Shown here piece after piece: positions 17,614 through 26,461 of a DNA stretch of 64,000 nucleotides. A model generated the notes under the pieces. That model did no database searches, had not been told where the DNA came from, and saw only the letters and a list, made by a program, of their open reading frames with translations. Source of the DNA: Bradyrhizobium sp. Y36 (GTDB lineage Bacteria > Pseudomonadota > Alphaproteobacteria > Rhizobiales > Xanthobacteraceae); the NCBI RefSeq assembly GCF_002531575.1, contig NZ_NWTI01000001.1, forward strand, positions 124,001-188,000, in the 5' to 3' direction. The translations under genes were made by a program, and so were the position numbers. The first letter of the stretch is position 1, and every line of letters begins with the position of its first letter.

Positions 17614-18578
17614 GCGAGCCCTTGCTCCGCGTCAGCGGCCTGAAGAAACATTTTCCCGTGCTCGGCGGTCTGTTGTCGCGCCAGGTCGGCACCGTCTACG
17701 CGGTCGACGGCGTGTCGTTCTCGGTGAACCGCGGCGAGACGCTTGGTCTCGTCGGCGAATCCGGTTGCGGCAAGTCGACGACGGGACGCTGCGTGCTGCG
17801 CCTGATCGAGCCAACCGACGGCGAGGTCATCTTCGACGGCCAGGATGTGCGTCAGCTCGGCGGTAACGATCTGCGCGCGATGCGGCGGAATATGCAGCTG
17901 GTGTTCCAGGATCCGTTCGCCTCGCTCAATCCGCGCATGACGGTCGGCGCCATCCTCGGCGAGGCCTTCACCATCCATAATCTTGCCACCTCCGCCAAGG
18001 AGCGCGAGGAGCGCGTCGCGGGTCTCCTGGTCAAGGTCGGGCTGAAGGCCGAGCACATGCGGCGCTATCCGCATGAATTCTCCGGCGGCCAGCGCCAGCG
18101 CATCGTGATCGCGCGGGCGCTCGCGGTCGAGCCGAAACTGATCGTCTGCGACGAGCCCGTGTCCGCGCTCGACGTGTCGATCCAGGCCCAGGTCATCAAC
18201 CTCCTGGAAGACCTCCAGGCGGAGATGAACCTGACCTATCTGTTCGTCGCGCACGACCTCTCGGTGGTCGAGCACATCTCCGACCGTGTGGCGGTGATGT
18301 ATCTCGGCCGTATCGTCGAGCTCGCCAAGGCCAGCGACCTCTATCGCAATCCGCAGCATCCCTACACCAAGGCGTTGCTGTCGGCGGTGCCGGTGCCCGA
18401 TCCCAAGCTGAAGCGCGAGCGCATCCGCCTCAAGGGTGACGTGCCGAGCCCGATGAAGCCGCCGTCGGGCTGCCACTTCCATACCCGCTGCCCGATCGCC
18501 CAGCCGCGCTGCGCCGAAAGCGCGCCCGTGCTGAAGGAAGGGGCGGGCGGGCACTTCGTGGCGTGCCATCTGGCCTGA
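17610..18578 (+). CDS. ABC transporter ATP-binding protein (DppF-like)
   Basis: The protein has 322 residues. Walker A is [11 protein letters not shown], the signature [10 protein letters not shown], Walker [14 protein letters not shown], and the switch VAHDLSVVE. The C-terminal extension contains [16 protein letters not shown], the family Cys motif. It overlaps the preceding ATPase gene by four bases (ATGA) and closes the operon; a family A repeat follows as the likely 3' boundary. Confidence 0.95.
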
Positions 18579-18604
18579 GGCCGCGAAACGCGGGTTCAGA
18601 ACCT

Positions 18605-18713
18605 TTAGGGTGGGCAAAGCGACTTGTCCGCCATAGCTCGAAGAGCGCCGGCGGAAGCGTGCCCACGATTATGAAGACGTGGGCACGGCGCTGTCGCGCC
18701 TTTGCCCACCCCG
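18605..18713. repeat. Family A palindromic repeat, copy 2
   Basis: The outer arms are TTAGGGTGGGCAAAGC and GCCTTTGCCCACCCC, with an inner GCGTGCCCACG/CGTGGGCACGGC pair as in copy 1. It sits between the convergent ABC operon and the HAD gene. The loop is longer than in the other two copies. Confidence 0.85.
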
Positions 18714-18720
18714 CGCATAT

Positions 18721-19368
18721 CTATCCATGAAGCAGGCCGTGCTTGGACAGGGCGTGCCTGAAGCTCTCCACGGACGTGTGACGGTGCGCGAACAGGCCGG
18801 CCTCGCGCGCGCCGGCGACGTTGGCTGCGAGATCGTCGACGAACAGGACGGTCTCCGGCTTCACGTCGAGCTCGGCGAGGCACAGCCGATAACAGCGCGG
18901 GTCCGGCTTGGCCGTCTTGAACTGGGCCGAGGTGTAGATCCGGGAGCCGAACAGCGGACGCAGCTCCGGCAACAGCGTGTCGATATGGTCCGCGACCAGC
19001 GTGGTATTGTTGGTCAGCACGGCAATGTCGACGCTCTGCCGCAAGCGGCCGACGATCTCCAGCATCGCGCGGTCCGCCTGCATGGAACGGCGCCGGGCTT
19101 CCACCCACTGCGCGAGCGAGAGGGGATAGCCGATGCGTGTCCCGAAGCCTCGCAGATAATCGGCGGCCTCGAGCGCGCCGGAATCGCCGAGCAGCTCGAA
19201 CCCGCTGTCCCAGATCGCCGCGTCGACGGCTTCGCTGGTCGTCCCCGCGAGCTTTGCCAGGCACGCGACACGCGTTCCTCTGTCGTAGTCACAGAGGACA
19301 TCGTCCATGTCGAAGAGGACGAGCTTGATGGCAGCAGTCACGGCGGCACTCGCGGATCGGCCGAACAT
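18721..19368 (-). CDS. HAD superfamily hydrolase
   Basis: This 215-residue phosphatase-like protein carries the HAD motifs: motif I LFDMDDVLCDYD (DxD nucleophile pair), motif II VLTNNT, motif III Lys in KTAKPDPRCY and motif IV FVDDL. The cap is small and helical (subfamily IA). The closest functional relatives are haloacid dehalogenase-like and epoxide hydrolase N-terminal-like phosphatases, but the substrate cannot be told. It is cytoplasmic. It is in line with the AraC gene on the minus strand, 56 bases downstream of that gene's stop. Confidence 0.85.
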   Translation of the reverse strand: MFGRSASAAVTAAIKLVLFDMDDVLCDYDRGTRVACLAKLAGTTSEAVDAAIWDSGFELLGDSGALEAADYLRGFGTRIGYPLSLAQWVEARRRSMQADRAMLEIVGRLRQSVDIAVLTNNTTLVADHIDTLLPELRPLFGSRIYTSAQFKTAKPDPRCYRLCLAELDVKPETVLFVDDLAANVAGAREAGLFAHRHTSVESFRHALSKHGLLHG

Positions 19369-19424
19369 CCGGCCCTGGCGGAAGTCATATCCCGCCGGAA
19401 CGCAGGCGACAAATCAGGCACTCG

Positions 19425-20618
19425 CTAGGGCTGCGATGCGCGCCGCCGCGCCAGTTGATGCAGCACCGTGTCGACGGCCGGCACCGCTCCGCTCTCGCGC
19501 AGCCAATTGTCGGCCAACTCCCTCAATTCGCCCGGCGTCAGCCCGAACTTGCGGCGGAACGCTCGAATGAAGGTGGAATCGCTGCTGAAGCGCATGTCGA
19601 CGGCGAGCTCGATCAGACGGCTCTCCTGTGCGGACGGCGATATCAACCGCCGAAACGCGAGATTGAGCCGCTGCTCCCGCACATAATGGGCAAGCCCGCC
19701 ATCGGCCTCGAACAGCCGATAGAGGGTCGCGCGCGAGATATGGAAGTGGCGGCAGAGCTCCTCGGTGGTGAGCGCATCGGTTTCAAGATTGTTCGCGATA
19801 CGGCGCTTGATCATCGGGAGGTAAAGATGTCGCTCGGCGCGCTCAAGGCCCGCGACGATTTCGGCCGTCCCGCCGGCGGCAGCCGCCACGAGATCGGCGA
19901 TCGCCTCGACGGTGGCTTCGGTATTGCCAGTGCAGGTATCCGTCCCGGTCTCGGACGAAAGGGCAAGCGCGGCGTAGTGGCTGGCGAGCAGGCGTGCATG
20001 AGGGTGGTTCGACGGCAGCAGGGTTGCCGTTGCCGCATCCGGATGGGCGAGCCGCGGCGCCAGCATCGCGCGCTGCAGGACGATCGCCATGAGATGGGTG
20101 CGGCCGCCCCCGGCGCGCAGTGCGGTCCGGTTCGGTTGCGCCATGTCGATGAGAACGATGTCGCCGGAGCGCAGCGTGACCTCGCGCCGGCCCGAGCTGA
20201 ACTGCATCGCGCCTTCGACGCACAGGGTGATCTGAAAATGATCCATCGCGCCACGGGCGACGTGCGCGGGCGTGCGGACATAGTCCTGATCGGTGGCACG
20301 CGTGTCGATCAGCAAGGCGTTGCGGATCATCCTTGTCACCGAGGTGACGTGGAATTCATCCTCCGCGGTACGCGGAATGACTTCGCAGATATCGACCGTC
20401 GCGGCCCGCAATCGCGCGAGCGCCTCCGGACCGCGCCCGGGATCGTCCGCCGCCGTGCTTTCGTTCAACGCAGTCCCGTCCACATCCCCTCGCGATGCGG
20501 AAGGACCGCATGCAACTGACTTCTCGAGATCGGCGGCAAGCCAATGTCGCGACCGGGTGTAGCCATTCGGAAATCGGCGCGCAAGCGAAGGTGAGACGGA
20601 TAGTGAATCCGGTGTCAC
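19425..20618 (-). CDS. AraC family transcriptional regulator
   Basis: The protein has up to 397 residues. The C-terminal third holds the double helix-turn-helix (TTEELCRHFHISRATLYRLF and VDMRFSSDSTFIRAFRRKFG). The centre matches an AraC_binding_2-type domain (RSGDIVLIDMAQPNR). The first 45 or so residues from the GTG at 20618 look non-conserved; a GTG at 20483 preceded by GAGGGG may be the true start, giving about 352 residues. It is divergent from the autotransporter gene, which it probably controls. A 13-base palindrome lies at the intergenic border. The inducer is unknown. Confidence 0.82.
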   Translation of the reverse strand: MTPDSLSVSPSLARRFPNGYTRSRHWLAADLEKSVACGPSASRGDVDGTALNESTAADDPGRGPEALARLRAATVDICEVIPRTAEDEFHVTSVTRMIRNALLIDTRATDQDYVRTPAHVARGAMDHFQITLCVEGAMQFSSGRREVTLRSGDIVLIDMAQPNRTALRAGGGRTHLMAIVLQRAMLAPRLAHPDAATATLLPSNHPHARLLASHYAALALSSETGTDTCTGNTEATVEAIADLVAAAAGGTAEIVAGLERAERHLYLPMIKRRIANNLETDALTTEELCRHFHISRATLYRLFEADGGLAHYVREQRLNLAFRRLISPSAQESRLIELAVDMRFSSDSTFIRAFRRKFGLTPGELRELADNWLRESGAVPAVDTVLHQLARRRASQP

Positions 20619-20630
20619 GCAACTATTGCG
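20618..20630. promoter_or_regulatory. Candidate operator palindrome between araC-type gene and autotransporter
   Basis: CGCAACTATTGCG is a perfect inverted repeat in the region between the divergent genes. It overlaps the most upstream possible start of the AraC gene, which is one reason to prefer a downstream start. Function is inferred from position only. Confidence 0.3.
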
Positions 20631-20761
20631 AGAGTCGCGCCGAATTTAGTCCGGCTGAGACGCCCGGCACATCGTCCGTCCTGCCGTCCTGTTAGAGATT
20701 CCCCCGTCTCTGGAATGCGAGCGCGCCGTGCGGGGCCGCGCCGTCGGAATGGGGTTGCCGC

Positions 20762-23700
20762 GTGGGGTCAATGGGAATTGGGAGCGCTGGTCGTCGGCAA
20801 CGACGTCCGCGCGGCTGCCGTCGTCGCCGGACAATGCGAGCTTGCGGGATGCTCGTCATCCTGGTTCTGCCATATCTCGGCTCGACCTCCGCCAGCCGGG
20901 CGCAGATCGACCATTACGGCATCTGGACCGCACTCAATAGTGTGCCAGGGCAGGTGATTGAATTCGGCACGCTGGGCAACGCTCCGATCGGGTCCCCGAT
21001 CGGAACGAGCGCATATCCTCATAGCGCGGTGTTTTCGGCCGATGGCCGCTTCGCCTATGTCGTTGCCATGTCCGGCGCGGTGGAGGTCATCGACGTCGTC
21101 GGCCGGACGGTCGTCGCGACCATACCCGTCGCCGGATCGCCGGCGGGATTGGCGCTCAGCCCGGATGGCGCGAGTCTCTACGTGACGACCTCCTCGGGGA
21201 GTTCGGTCATGGTGATTTCCACTGCGACCAATCTCGTGGTCGGCTCCCCTATCGCGGTGGGGGTAACCCCTTATGGCGTTGCCGTCTCGCCGGACGGGAC
21301 TCGGATCTATGTCGCCAACCAGGGCTCCGCGAACATTTCGGTCATCGACGCCGCGTCGAAAACCGTCATCGGCACGGTTGCGACGGGAAGCTCCCCCTCC
21401 GGCATCACAACGTCTCCGGATGGAAGCCGGATCTACGTGACCAATCAAAGCAGTGGCAGCGTCACGGTGATCGATGCAGTGTCGCAATCGGTGGTGACGA
21501 CGGTTTCGGTCTCCGGACTGCCCCTGAGCGTCGCGGCCAGCCCGGACGGGTCGCGAATCTATGTCACGACGCAGACCAACCAGCTCGTGGTGATCAATGC
21601 CGTGACGAACACCGTCACGGCGAGCGTGACCTTGTCTGGCGGCTTGACCGGCAACGGCATTGGCGTGACGGTCACGCCCGACGGCAGCCGGGCCTACATC
21701 ACCACCGGCCTCGGGTTTTACGTGATGGATACGGCCACCAACACGATCCTGTCCTCCGTCACCATGCCGATCGTGGACAACGGCACTAGCGGAACCGCCT
21801 TTATTGGGCCGAACGTCATCGTTGCGGCGGGTGGGGCGGTCTCGGCAGGCAGCGATGCCGCGCTCACGGCGATGGACTTCGGGCAATATGTCAACTTCAA
21901 CGGCGGCTCGCTGCGGTTCACGGGGGCTTTCAGCAGCGCGCGGACGATCTCATTGTTGGCCGGCGGCGGCACGATCGACACCAATGGCTTCAATGCGACG
22001 TTGTCAGGACAGATCATCAACACGGGAGCCCTGACCAAGACGGGGTTGGGCGCGCTGACGCTGACCGGCGCCAACACCTATAGCGGCGGGACCTTCGTCA
22101 ACGGCGGCACGCTGGCCTTGAGCGGCGCCGGCACGCTGGGCGCCGCTGGCGCGACGACCACGGTCAACAGCGGTGGCACGCTCGATCTGGGCGGCACGAC
22201 CCAGACACAGGGCGCGGTCGGCCTGAGCGGTGGCACGATTCGCAACGGCAATCTGAATGCGCCCATCACCTCCATCGGAGGCGTCCTCAATGGCATCGGC
22301 GGGACCGCGAGTCTGACGACCACGGCCGGCTTCACCATGCTGCTCGGCAACAACGGCTATACCGGAGCGACGACCGTGAATGGCGGCGTGCTCGACGTCG
22401 AAGGAACCATCACCGGCACCTCCTCGGTCACGGTGAATGCCGGTGGCGCGCTGATGGGCGCGGGCACGATCGATCCGCTGTTGGTCACGATCGCCGGCGG
22501 GGGCACCTTCGCGCCCGGCAACGGCACGCCCGGCAGCGTCACCAGCGTCGTCGGCGATCTCGCCTTGCAATCGGGCGCGATCTATCAGGTCCAGGTCAAT
22601 CCCTCGACGGCGTCCTCCGCAAGCGTGTCGGGCACTGCGACCCTCGGCGGCGCCACGGTGAACGCGGTGTTCGCGGCCGGCAGCTATGTCGAGAAGAGAT
22701 ACACCATCCTCAACGCGGGCGGCGGGGTTTCCGGCGCCTTCGCTGCGACGGTTGCGAGCAGCAATCTGCCGACGAATTTCAAGACCGATCTCAGCTACGA
22801 TGCGAACAATGCCTATCTCAACCTGTCGCTGGCCTTCGTCCCGCCGCCGAACTCCGGCCTGAATGGCAATCAGCAGGCGGTTGCAAATGCACTGGTCCAT
22901 TCCTTCGACGTCAACGGCGGCATTTCGCTGATCTACGGCCGCATGACGGCGGCCGGCTTGACGCAAGCCTCGGGCGAACAAGCCACGGCCGCGCAGCAGA
23001 CGACGTTCAGCGCGATGAGCCAGTTCATGGGCCTGCTCACCGACCCCTCCGCGCAACGGGAGAGCGGGCCGGGTCAGGCGAACAATGCGGCCGGATTTGC
23101 CGAAGGCGATCAATCGAGCGCCTATGCCGCACGTCCGCGCACCGACGCGTTTGCCATGTTCGCCAAGGCGCCGGCACCAGGATTTGCGCAGCGCTGGAGC
23201 GTGTGGGCTGCGGGCTTCGGCGGATCACAATCGACCCAGGGCAATCCGACGGTTGGTTCCAACGACATGACGGGCCGCATCGCCGGCACGGCGGTCGGCG
23301 CGGACTATTGGCTCGCGCCGAACACGAAGCTCGGCTTCGCGCTCGCCGGCGGCGGTACCAGCTCTGACGTGAACGGTCTCGGATCCGGGCGCTCCGATTT
23401 GTTCCAGGCCGGCGCCTATCTGTCCCATGCGAACGGCCCGGCCTATGTCTCCGCCGCGCTGGCCTATGGCTGGCAGAGCATCACCACCGATCGCACCGTG
23501 ACTATCGCCGGCGCCGATCGCCTGCGCGCTGCGTTCGACGCCAATGCGTATTCCGGTCGTCTCGAAGGCGGCTATCGCCTGGTCACGCCGCGGGTCGGCA
23601 GCATCGGCCTCACACCCTATGGCGCGCTGCAGTTCACGACGCTCGATCTCCCCGGCTATGCCGAACAGGTGGTCTCCGGCTCATCGGCATTCGCCATGAG

Positions 23701-24037
23701 CTACGCTGCCAAAAGCGTGACCGACAGCCGCAGCGAGCTCGGCCTGCGCAGCGACAGGTCCTTTGCCATGCCGGACGGCGTGCTGGCGCTGCGCGGCCGC
23801 CTTGCCTGGGCGCATGATTTCAATCCCGATCGTGCGGCCGCGGCGACCTTTCAGGCGTTGCCGCTGGCAAGCTTCGTCGTCAACGGCGCAGCGCAGGCCC
23901 GCGACGCCGCGCTCACGACGGCTTCGGTCGAGATGAAATGGCTGAACGGCTGGTCGGCGGCGGCCACGTTCGAAGGCGAGTTCTCCAGCGTCACCCGCAG
24001 CTACGCCGGCAAGGGCAGCGTTCGCTACGGTTGGTGA
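20762..24037 (+). CDS. Autotransporter with YVTN beta-propeller passenger
   Basis: The protein has 1091 residues from a GTG; ATGs at 20834 or 20849 would start directly at the signal peptide (MLVILVLPYLGSTSASRA). Residues about 60-345 hold repeated units with SPDGxxxYVT and VIDxxxxxVxxTV patterns, as in YVTN beta-propellers. Residues about 390-640 carry autotransporter-associated beta-helix repeats (GGTFVNGGTLALSGAGTLG; TTVNGGVLDVEG). Residues about 810-1091 form the outer-membrane barrel, ending in the aromatic VRYGW. It should be displayed at the cell surface, possibly for adhesion. Divergent from an AraC regulator; convergent with dodecin. Confidence 0.9.
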   Translation: MGSMGIGSAGRRQRRPRGCRRRRTMRACGMLVILVLPYLGSTSASRAQIDHYGIWTALNSVPGQVIEFGTLGNAPIGSPIGTSAYPHSAVFSADGRFAYVVAMSGAVEVIDVVGRTVVATIPVAGSPAGLALSPDGASLYVTTSSGSSVMVISTATNLVVGSPIAVGVTPYGVAVSPDGTRIYVANQGSANISVIDAASKTVIGTVATGSSPSGITTSPDGSRIYVTNQSSGSVTVIDAVSQSVVTTVSVSGLPLSVAASPDGSRIYVTTQTNQLVVINAVTNTVTASVTLSGGLTGNGIGVTVTPDGSRAYITTGLGFYVMDTATNTILSSVTMPIVDNGTSGTAFIGPNVIVAAGGAVSAGSDAALTAMDFGQYVNFNGGSLRFTGAFSSARTISLLAGGGTIDTNGFNATLSGQIINTGALTKTGLGALTLTGANTYSGGTFVNGGTLALSGAGTLGAAGATTTVNSGGTLDLGGTTQTQGAVGLSGGTIRNGNLNAPITSIGGVLNGIGGTASLTTTAGFTMLLGNNGYTGATTVNGGVLDVEGTITGTSSVTVNAGGALMGAGTIDPLLVTIAGGGTFAPGNGTPGSVTSVVGDLALQSGAIYQVQVNPSTASSASVSGTATLGGATVNAVFAAGSYVEKRYTILNAGGGVSGAFAATVASSNLPTNFKTDLSYDANNAYLNLSLAFVPPPNSGLNGNQQAVANALVHSFDVNGGISLIYGRMTAAGLTQASGEQATAAQQTTFSAMSQFMGLLTDPSAQRESGPGQANNAAGFAEGDQSSAYAARPRTDAFAMFAKAPAPGFAQRWSVWAAGFGGSQSTQGNPTVGSNDMTGRIAGTAVGADYWLAPNTKLGFALAGGGTSSDVNGLGSGRSDLFQAGAYLSHANGPAYVSAALAYGWQSITTDRTVTIAGADRLRAAFDANAYSGRLEGGYRLVTPRVGSIGLTPYGALQFTTLDLPGYAEQVVSGSSAFAMSYAAKSVTDSRSELGLRSDRSFAMPDGVLALRGRLAWAHDFNPDRAAAATFQALPLASFVVNGAAQARDAALTTASVEMKWLNGWSAAATFEGEFSSVTRSYAGKGSVRYGW

Positions 24038-24043
24038 GCGCTG

Positions 24044-24265
24044 TCAGCCCTCCAGCGTGAAGCCGACGCGCAGCGTCACCTGGTAATGGCGGACAGTACC
24101 GTTCTCGATGTGGCCGCGGGTCTGCACCACCTCGAACCATTTCATCTCGCGAACGGTCTTGGCGGCGCGGCTGACCGCGTTCTTGATTGCGTCCTCGATC
24201 GAGGTCTCGGACGAACCGACGAGGTCCAGGATCTTGTAGACGTGATCGCTCTCGGTTGCGGGCAT
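24044..24265 (-). CDS. Dodecin family flavin-binding protein
   Basis: The protein has 73 residues, the usual dodecin length. Typical features are [20 protein letters not shown] at the start, a central [15 protein letters not shown] with the flavin-stacking Trp, and a strand [14 protein letters not shown] at the end. Dodecins form hollow dodecamers that store or buffer riboflavin, FMN or FAD in the cytoplasm. It is convergent with the autotransporter gene, only six bases apart, which is chance neighbourhood rather than a functional link. Confidence 0.93.
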   Translation of the reverse strand: MPATESDHVYKILDLVGSSETSIEDAIKNAVSRAAKTVREMKWFEVVQTRGHIENGTVRHYQVTLRVGFTLEG

Positions 24266-24437
24266 GGGTTTTCCCCTGTTTCAGTTTGCGGCCGACGAAG
24301 GCGTTCGGTAGCAACGCGCATGCGGCTGCGCATGGCGTTGACTCTGAACGGGCGTGGGCGCTTCGGGTTCCTTGTCCCGTGAAGGCCCGCATGCGCCGGC
24401 CGAGGTGGAGCCGAGCGCGCCGGCCTGCTAAGCGCTA

Positions 24438-25322
24438 ATGATGGACTCGGCGCGACGCGACAGGACGATCGGCTCTCTCTGCCTCTGCGTGACGGCTTTC
24501 GGCTGGGCGCTGAACTGGCCGCTGATGAAGCTGCTGCTGCAGCAATGGCCACCGCTGTTCGCCCGCGGACTTGCTGGCGTTTGCGCCTCTGTCATTCTTG
24601 GCGCGCTGGTGCTGAGCCGGAAGGAGTCGTTCGCCGTGCCGCGCGAGGCCATCCCGCGGCTGGTATTCGCGACCTTCACCAACGTCTTCGCCTGGATGGG
24701 GCTCGGCACGGTCGCGATGAAATATGTGACGGTGAGCGAGGGCGCTCTGCTCGCCTACACCATGCCGATCTGGGCGATGCTGTTTGCCTGGCCGGTGCTG
24801 CATACGCGGCCGGGCCTGCGGGATACCTTCGGGCTCGTCCTCGGTGTTGCCGGCGTCACGCTGCTGTTGAGCGGCAACGGCTTCGCCTTCAGCGCCGACA
24901 AGCTGATCGGAATTGCGCTCGCGCTGCTCTGCGCCATCCTGTTCGCGCTCGGTAACGTGCTCAACCGCAAGCCGCTGCCGATGCCGCCGCTGGTCGTCGT
25001 GGCCTGGCAGGTCGGGCTCGGTTGCGGCACGATGCTGGTCCTCGGCATGCTGTTCGAGCGCCCCGACGTCACCGCGATCACGCCGCTGGGGCTCGGCTGC
25101 TTCGTCTACATGACACTGGTGCCGATGGGCGTCTGCTACGTCACCTGGTTCGAGACGCTGCGCCGTCTGCCGCCGACCACGGCCTCGACCGGCATGCTGA
25201 TCGTGCCCGTGATCGGCGTGGTCTCCGCCGCGATCATTCTCGGCGAGCCGCTCGGCTATCGCGAATGGACGGCGATGGCGCTCACGCTCGGCGGCGTGAC
25301 GCTGGCCTTGCAGCGGGGATAA
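24438..25322 (+). CDS. DMT superfamily transporter (EamA domains)
   Basis: The protein has 294 residues with ten predicted membrane segments arranged as two EamA repeats. The first half has FGWALNWPLMKLLL and ALLAYTMPIWAMLFAWPVLH; the second half has ASTGMLIVPVIGVVSAAIILGE, a typical EamA ending. Such proteins export metabolites or amino acids, and the substrate here is not predictable. Two in-frame ATGs (24438, 24441) start it. It stands between dodecin and the glycosidase pair. Confidence 0.88.
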   Translation: MMDSARRDRTIGSLCLCVTAFGWALNWPLMKLLLQQWPPLFARGLAGVCASVILGALVLSRKESFAVPREAIPRLVFATFTNVFAWMGLGTVAMKYVTVSEGALLAYTMPIWAMLFAWPVLHTRPGLRDTFGLVLGVAGVTLLLSGNGFAFSADKLIGIALALLCAILFALGNVLNRKPLPMPPLVVVAWQVGLGCGTMLVLGMLFERPDVTAITPLGLGCFVYMTLVPMGVCYVTWFETLRRLPPTTASTGMLIVPVIGVVSAAIILGEPLGYREWTAMALTLGGVTLALQRG

Positions 25323-25457
25323 CGTCGCCAGCCTCGGGGCGGCGGAAAGGCGGGAGAAATGCTTTTCAAATCGCCCGCCGGCATTGGATACCGCGGTTGC
25401 CTGCGCGAAGACGGCTGAGCTAACCTGTGCGGATGTCGTGGATCGTCGGGTGCGGTG

Positions 25458-26459
25458 ATGATCGACCTTTGGACGAGGGGCGCTCTGGTTGCGATCGGCC
25501 TCGGCGTGCTGGCCGCGCCGTGTCCTGCCCAGGATGAGCTCGATGGCGCGCCGGCGAGCATGTCGCTGCAGGTCACGACCGATCCGTCCACCATCGCGTG
25601 TCGCCGGCTGGATGAGGTCAATCCGGCCTCGCTCGTGTTCCTGCCGCTGCGGCGGACGTTCAGCGAGGATTTTGACGAGCATCCGCTGTCGACTGGCCGC
25701 TGGGTCCCGCATTACGCCGGCGGTGCGGCCTGGCCGGAGGCGCGCTATTGGGGCGGCGACGGCTCCGACTTCAAGCGCAAGACCAGCGCCAATGGCGAGC
25801 AGCAGATCTATGTCGATCCGCGCTATGCGGGTCGCGCGGCGGCACCGCTCGGGCTCGATCCGTTCAGGGTGAAGGACGGCGTGCTGTCGATCGTCGCCAG
25901 CCGCACGCCGCCGGAATTGAAACCGCTGCTGTTCAACAACGAGTACATCTCGGGCATCCTGACGACCCAGGGCACGTTCGCCCAGAAGCACGGCTATTTC
26001 GAAATTCGCGCCAAGGTGCCGGTCGGCCATGCGGTATGGCCGGCGTTCTGGATGCTGGCGGACGACGGCGGCTGGCCGCCGGAGGTCGACGTGCTGGAAG
26101 GCCGCGGCGAGCGCCCGGGCGATCTCGTGATGACGACGCATTGGCGGATTCCCGCGACCCAGAAGATCCAGTCCTGCGGCTTCGATTTCGCGGTCGGCGA
26201 CGCCTCCAGCGCATTCCACAATTACGGTGTGCTGTGGCAGGAGGACCGGCTGGTCTATTTCATCGACCGCAGGCCGGTGTCCGACATCAAGGTGCCGATC
26301 GGCTTCGACGATCCCATGTACATGATCGTCAACCTGGCGATCGGGTCGAAGTTCTTTCCCGGCGTCAGTCAGGTCGACGCGGAATCGCCACTGAGCGTCG
26401 CATTCGAGATCGACCGCATTTCCGTCTATCAGATCGATCTGGAGCAGGCGCGGAGATAG
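25458..26459 (+). CDS. Exported glycoside hydrolase family 16 (beta-glucanase-like)
   Basis: The protein has 333 residues. A signal peptide (GALVAIGLGVLAAPCPAQ) indicates export. The GH16 catalytic motif EVDVLE is at residues 209-214, with the nucleophile and acid/base glutamates in the expected ExDxxE spacing. Supporting strands are YFEIRAKVPVGHAVWPAFWML before it and MYMIVNLAIGSKFF after it. GH16 enzymes cut beta-1,3 or mixed beta-glucans or related polymers. The GH1 gene follows two bases after the stop, so the two are co-transcribed and probably act in sequence on the same glucan. Confidence 0.9.
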   Translation: MIDLWTRGALVAIGLGVLAAPCPAQDELDGAPASMSLQVTTDPSTIACRRLDEVNPASLVFLPLRRTFSEDFDEHPLSTGRWVPHYAGGAAWPEARYWGGDGSDFKRKTSANGEQQIYVDPRYAGRAAAPLGLDPFRVKDGVLSIVASRTPPELKPLLFNNEYISGILTTQGTFAQKHGYFEIRAKVPVGHAVWPAFWMLADDGGWPPEVDVLEGRGERPGDLVMTTHWRIPATQKIQSCGFDFAVGDASSAFHNYGVLWQEDRLVYFIDRRPVSDIKVPIGFDDPMYMIVNLAIGSKFFPGVSQVDAESPLSVAFEIDRISVYQIDLEQARR

Positions 26460-26461
26460 CG

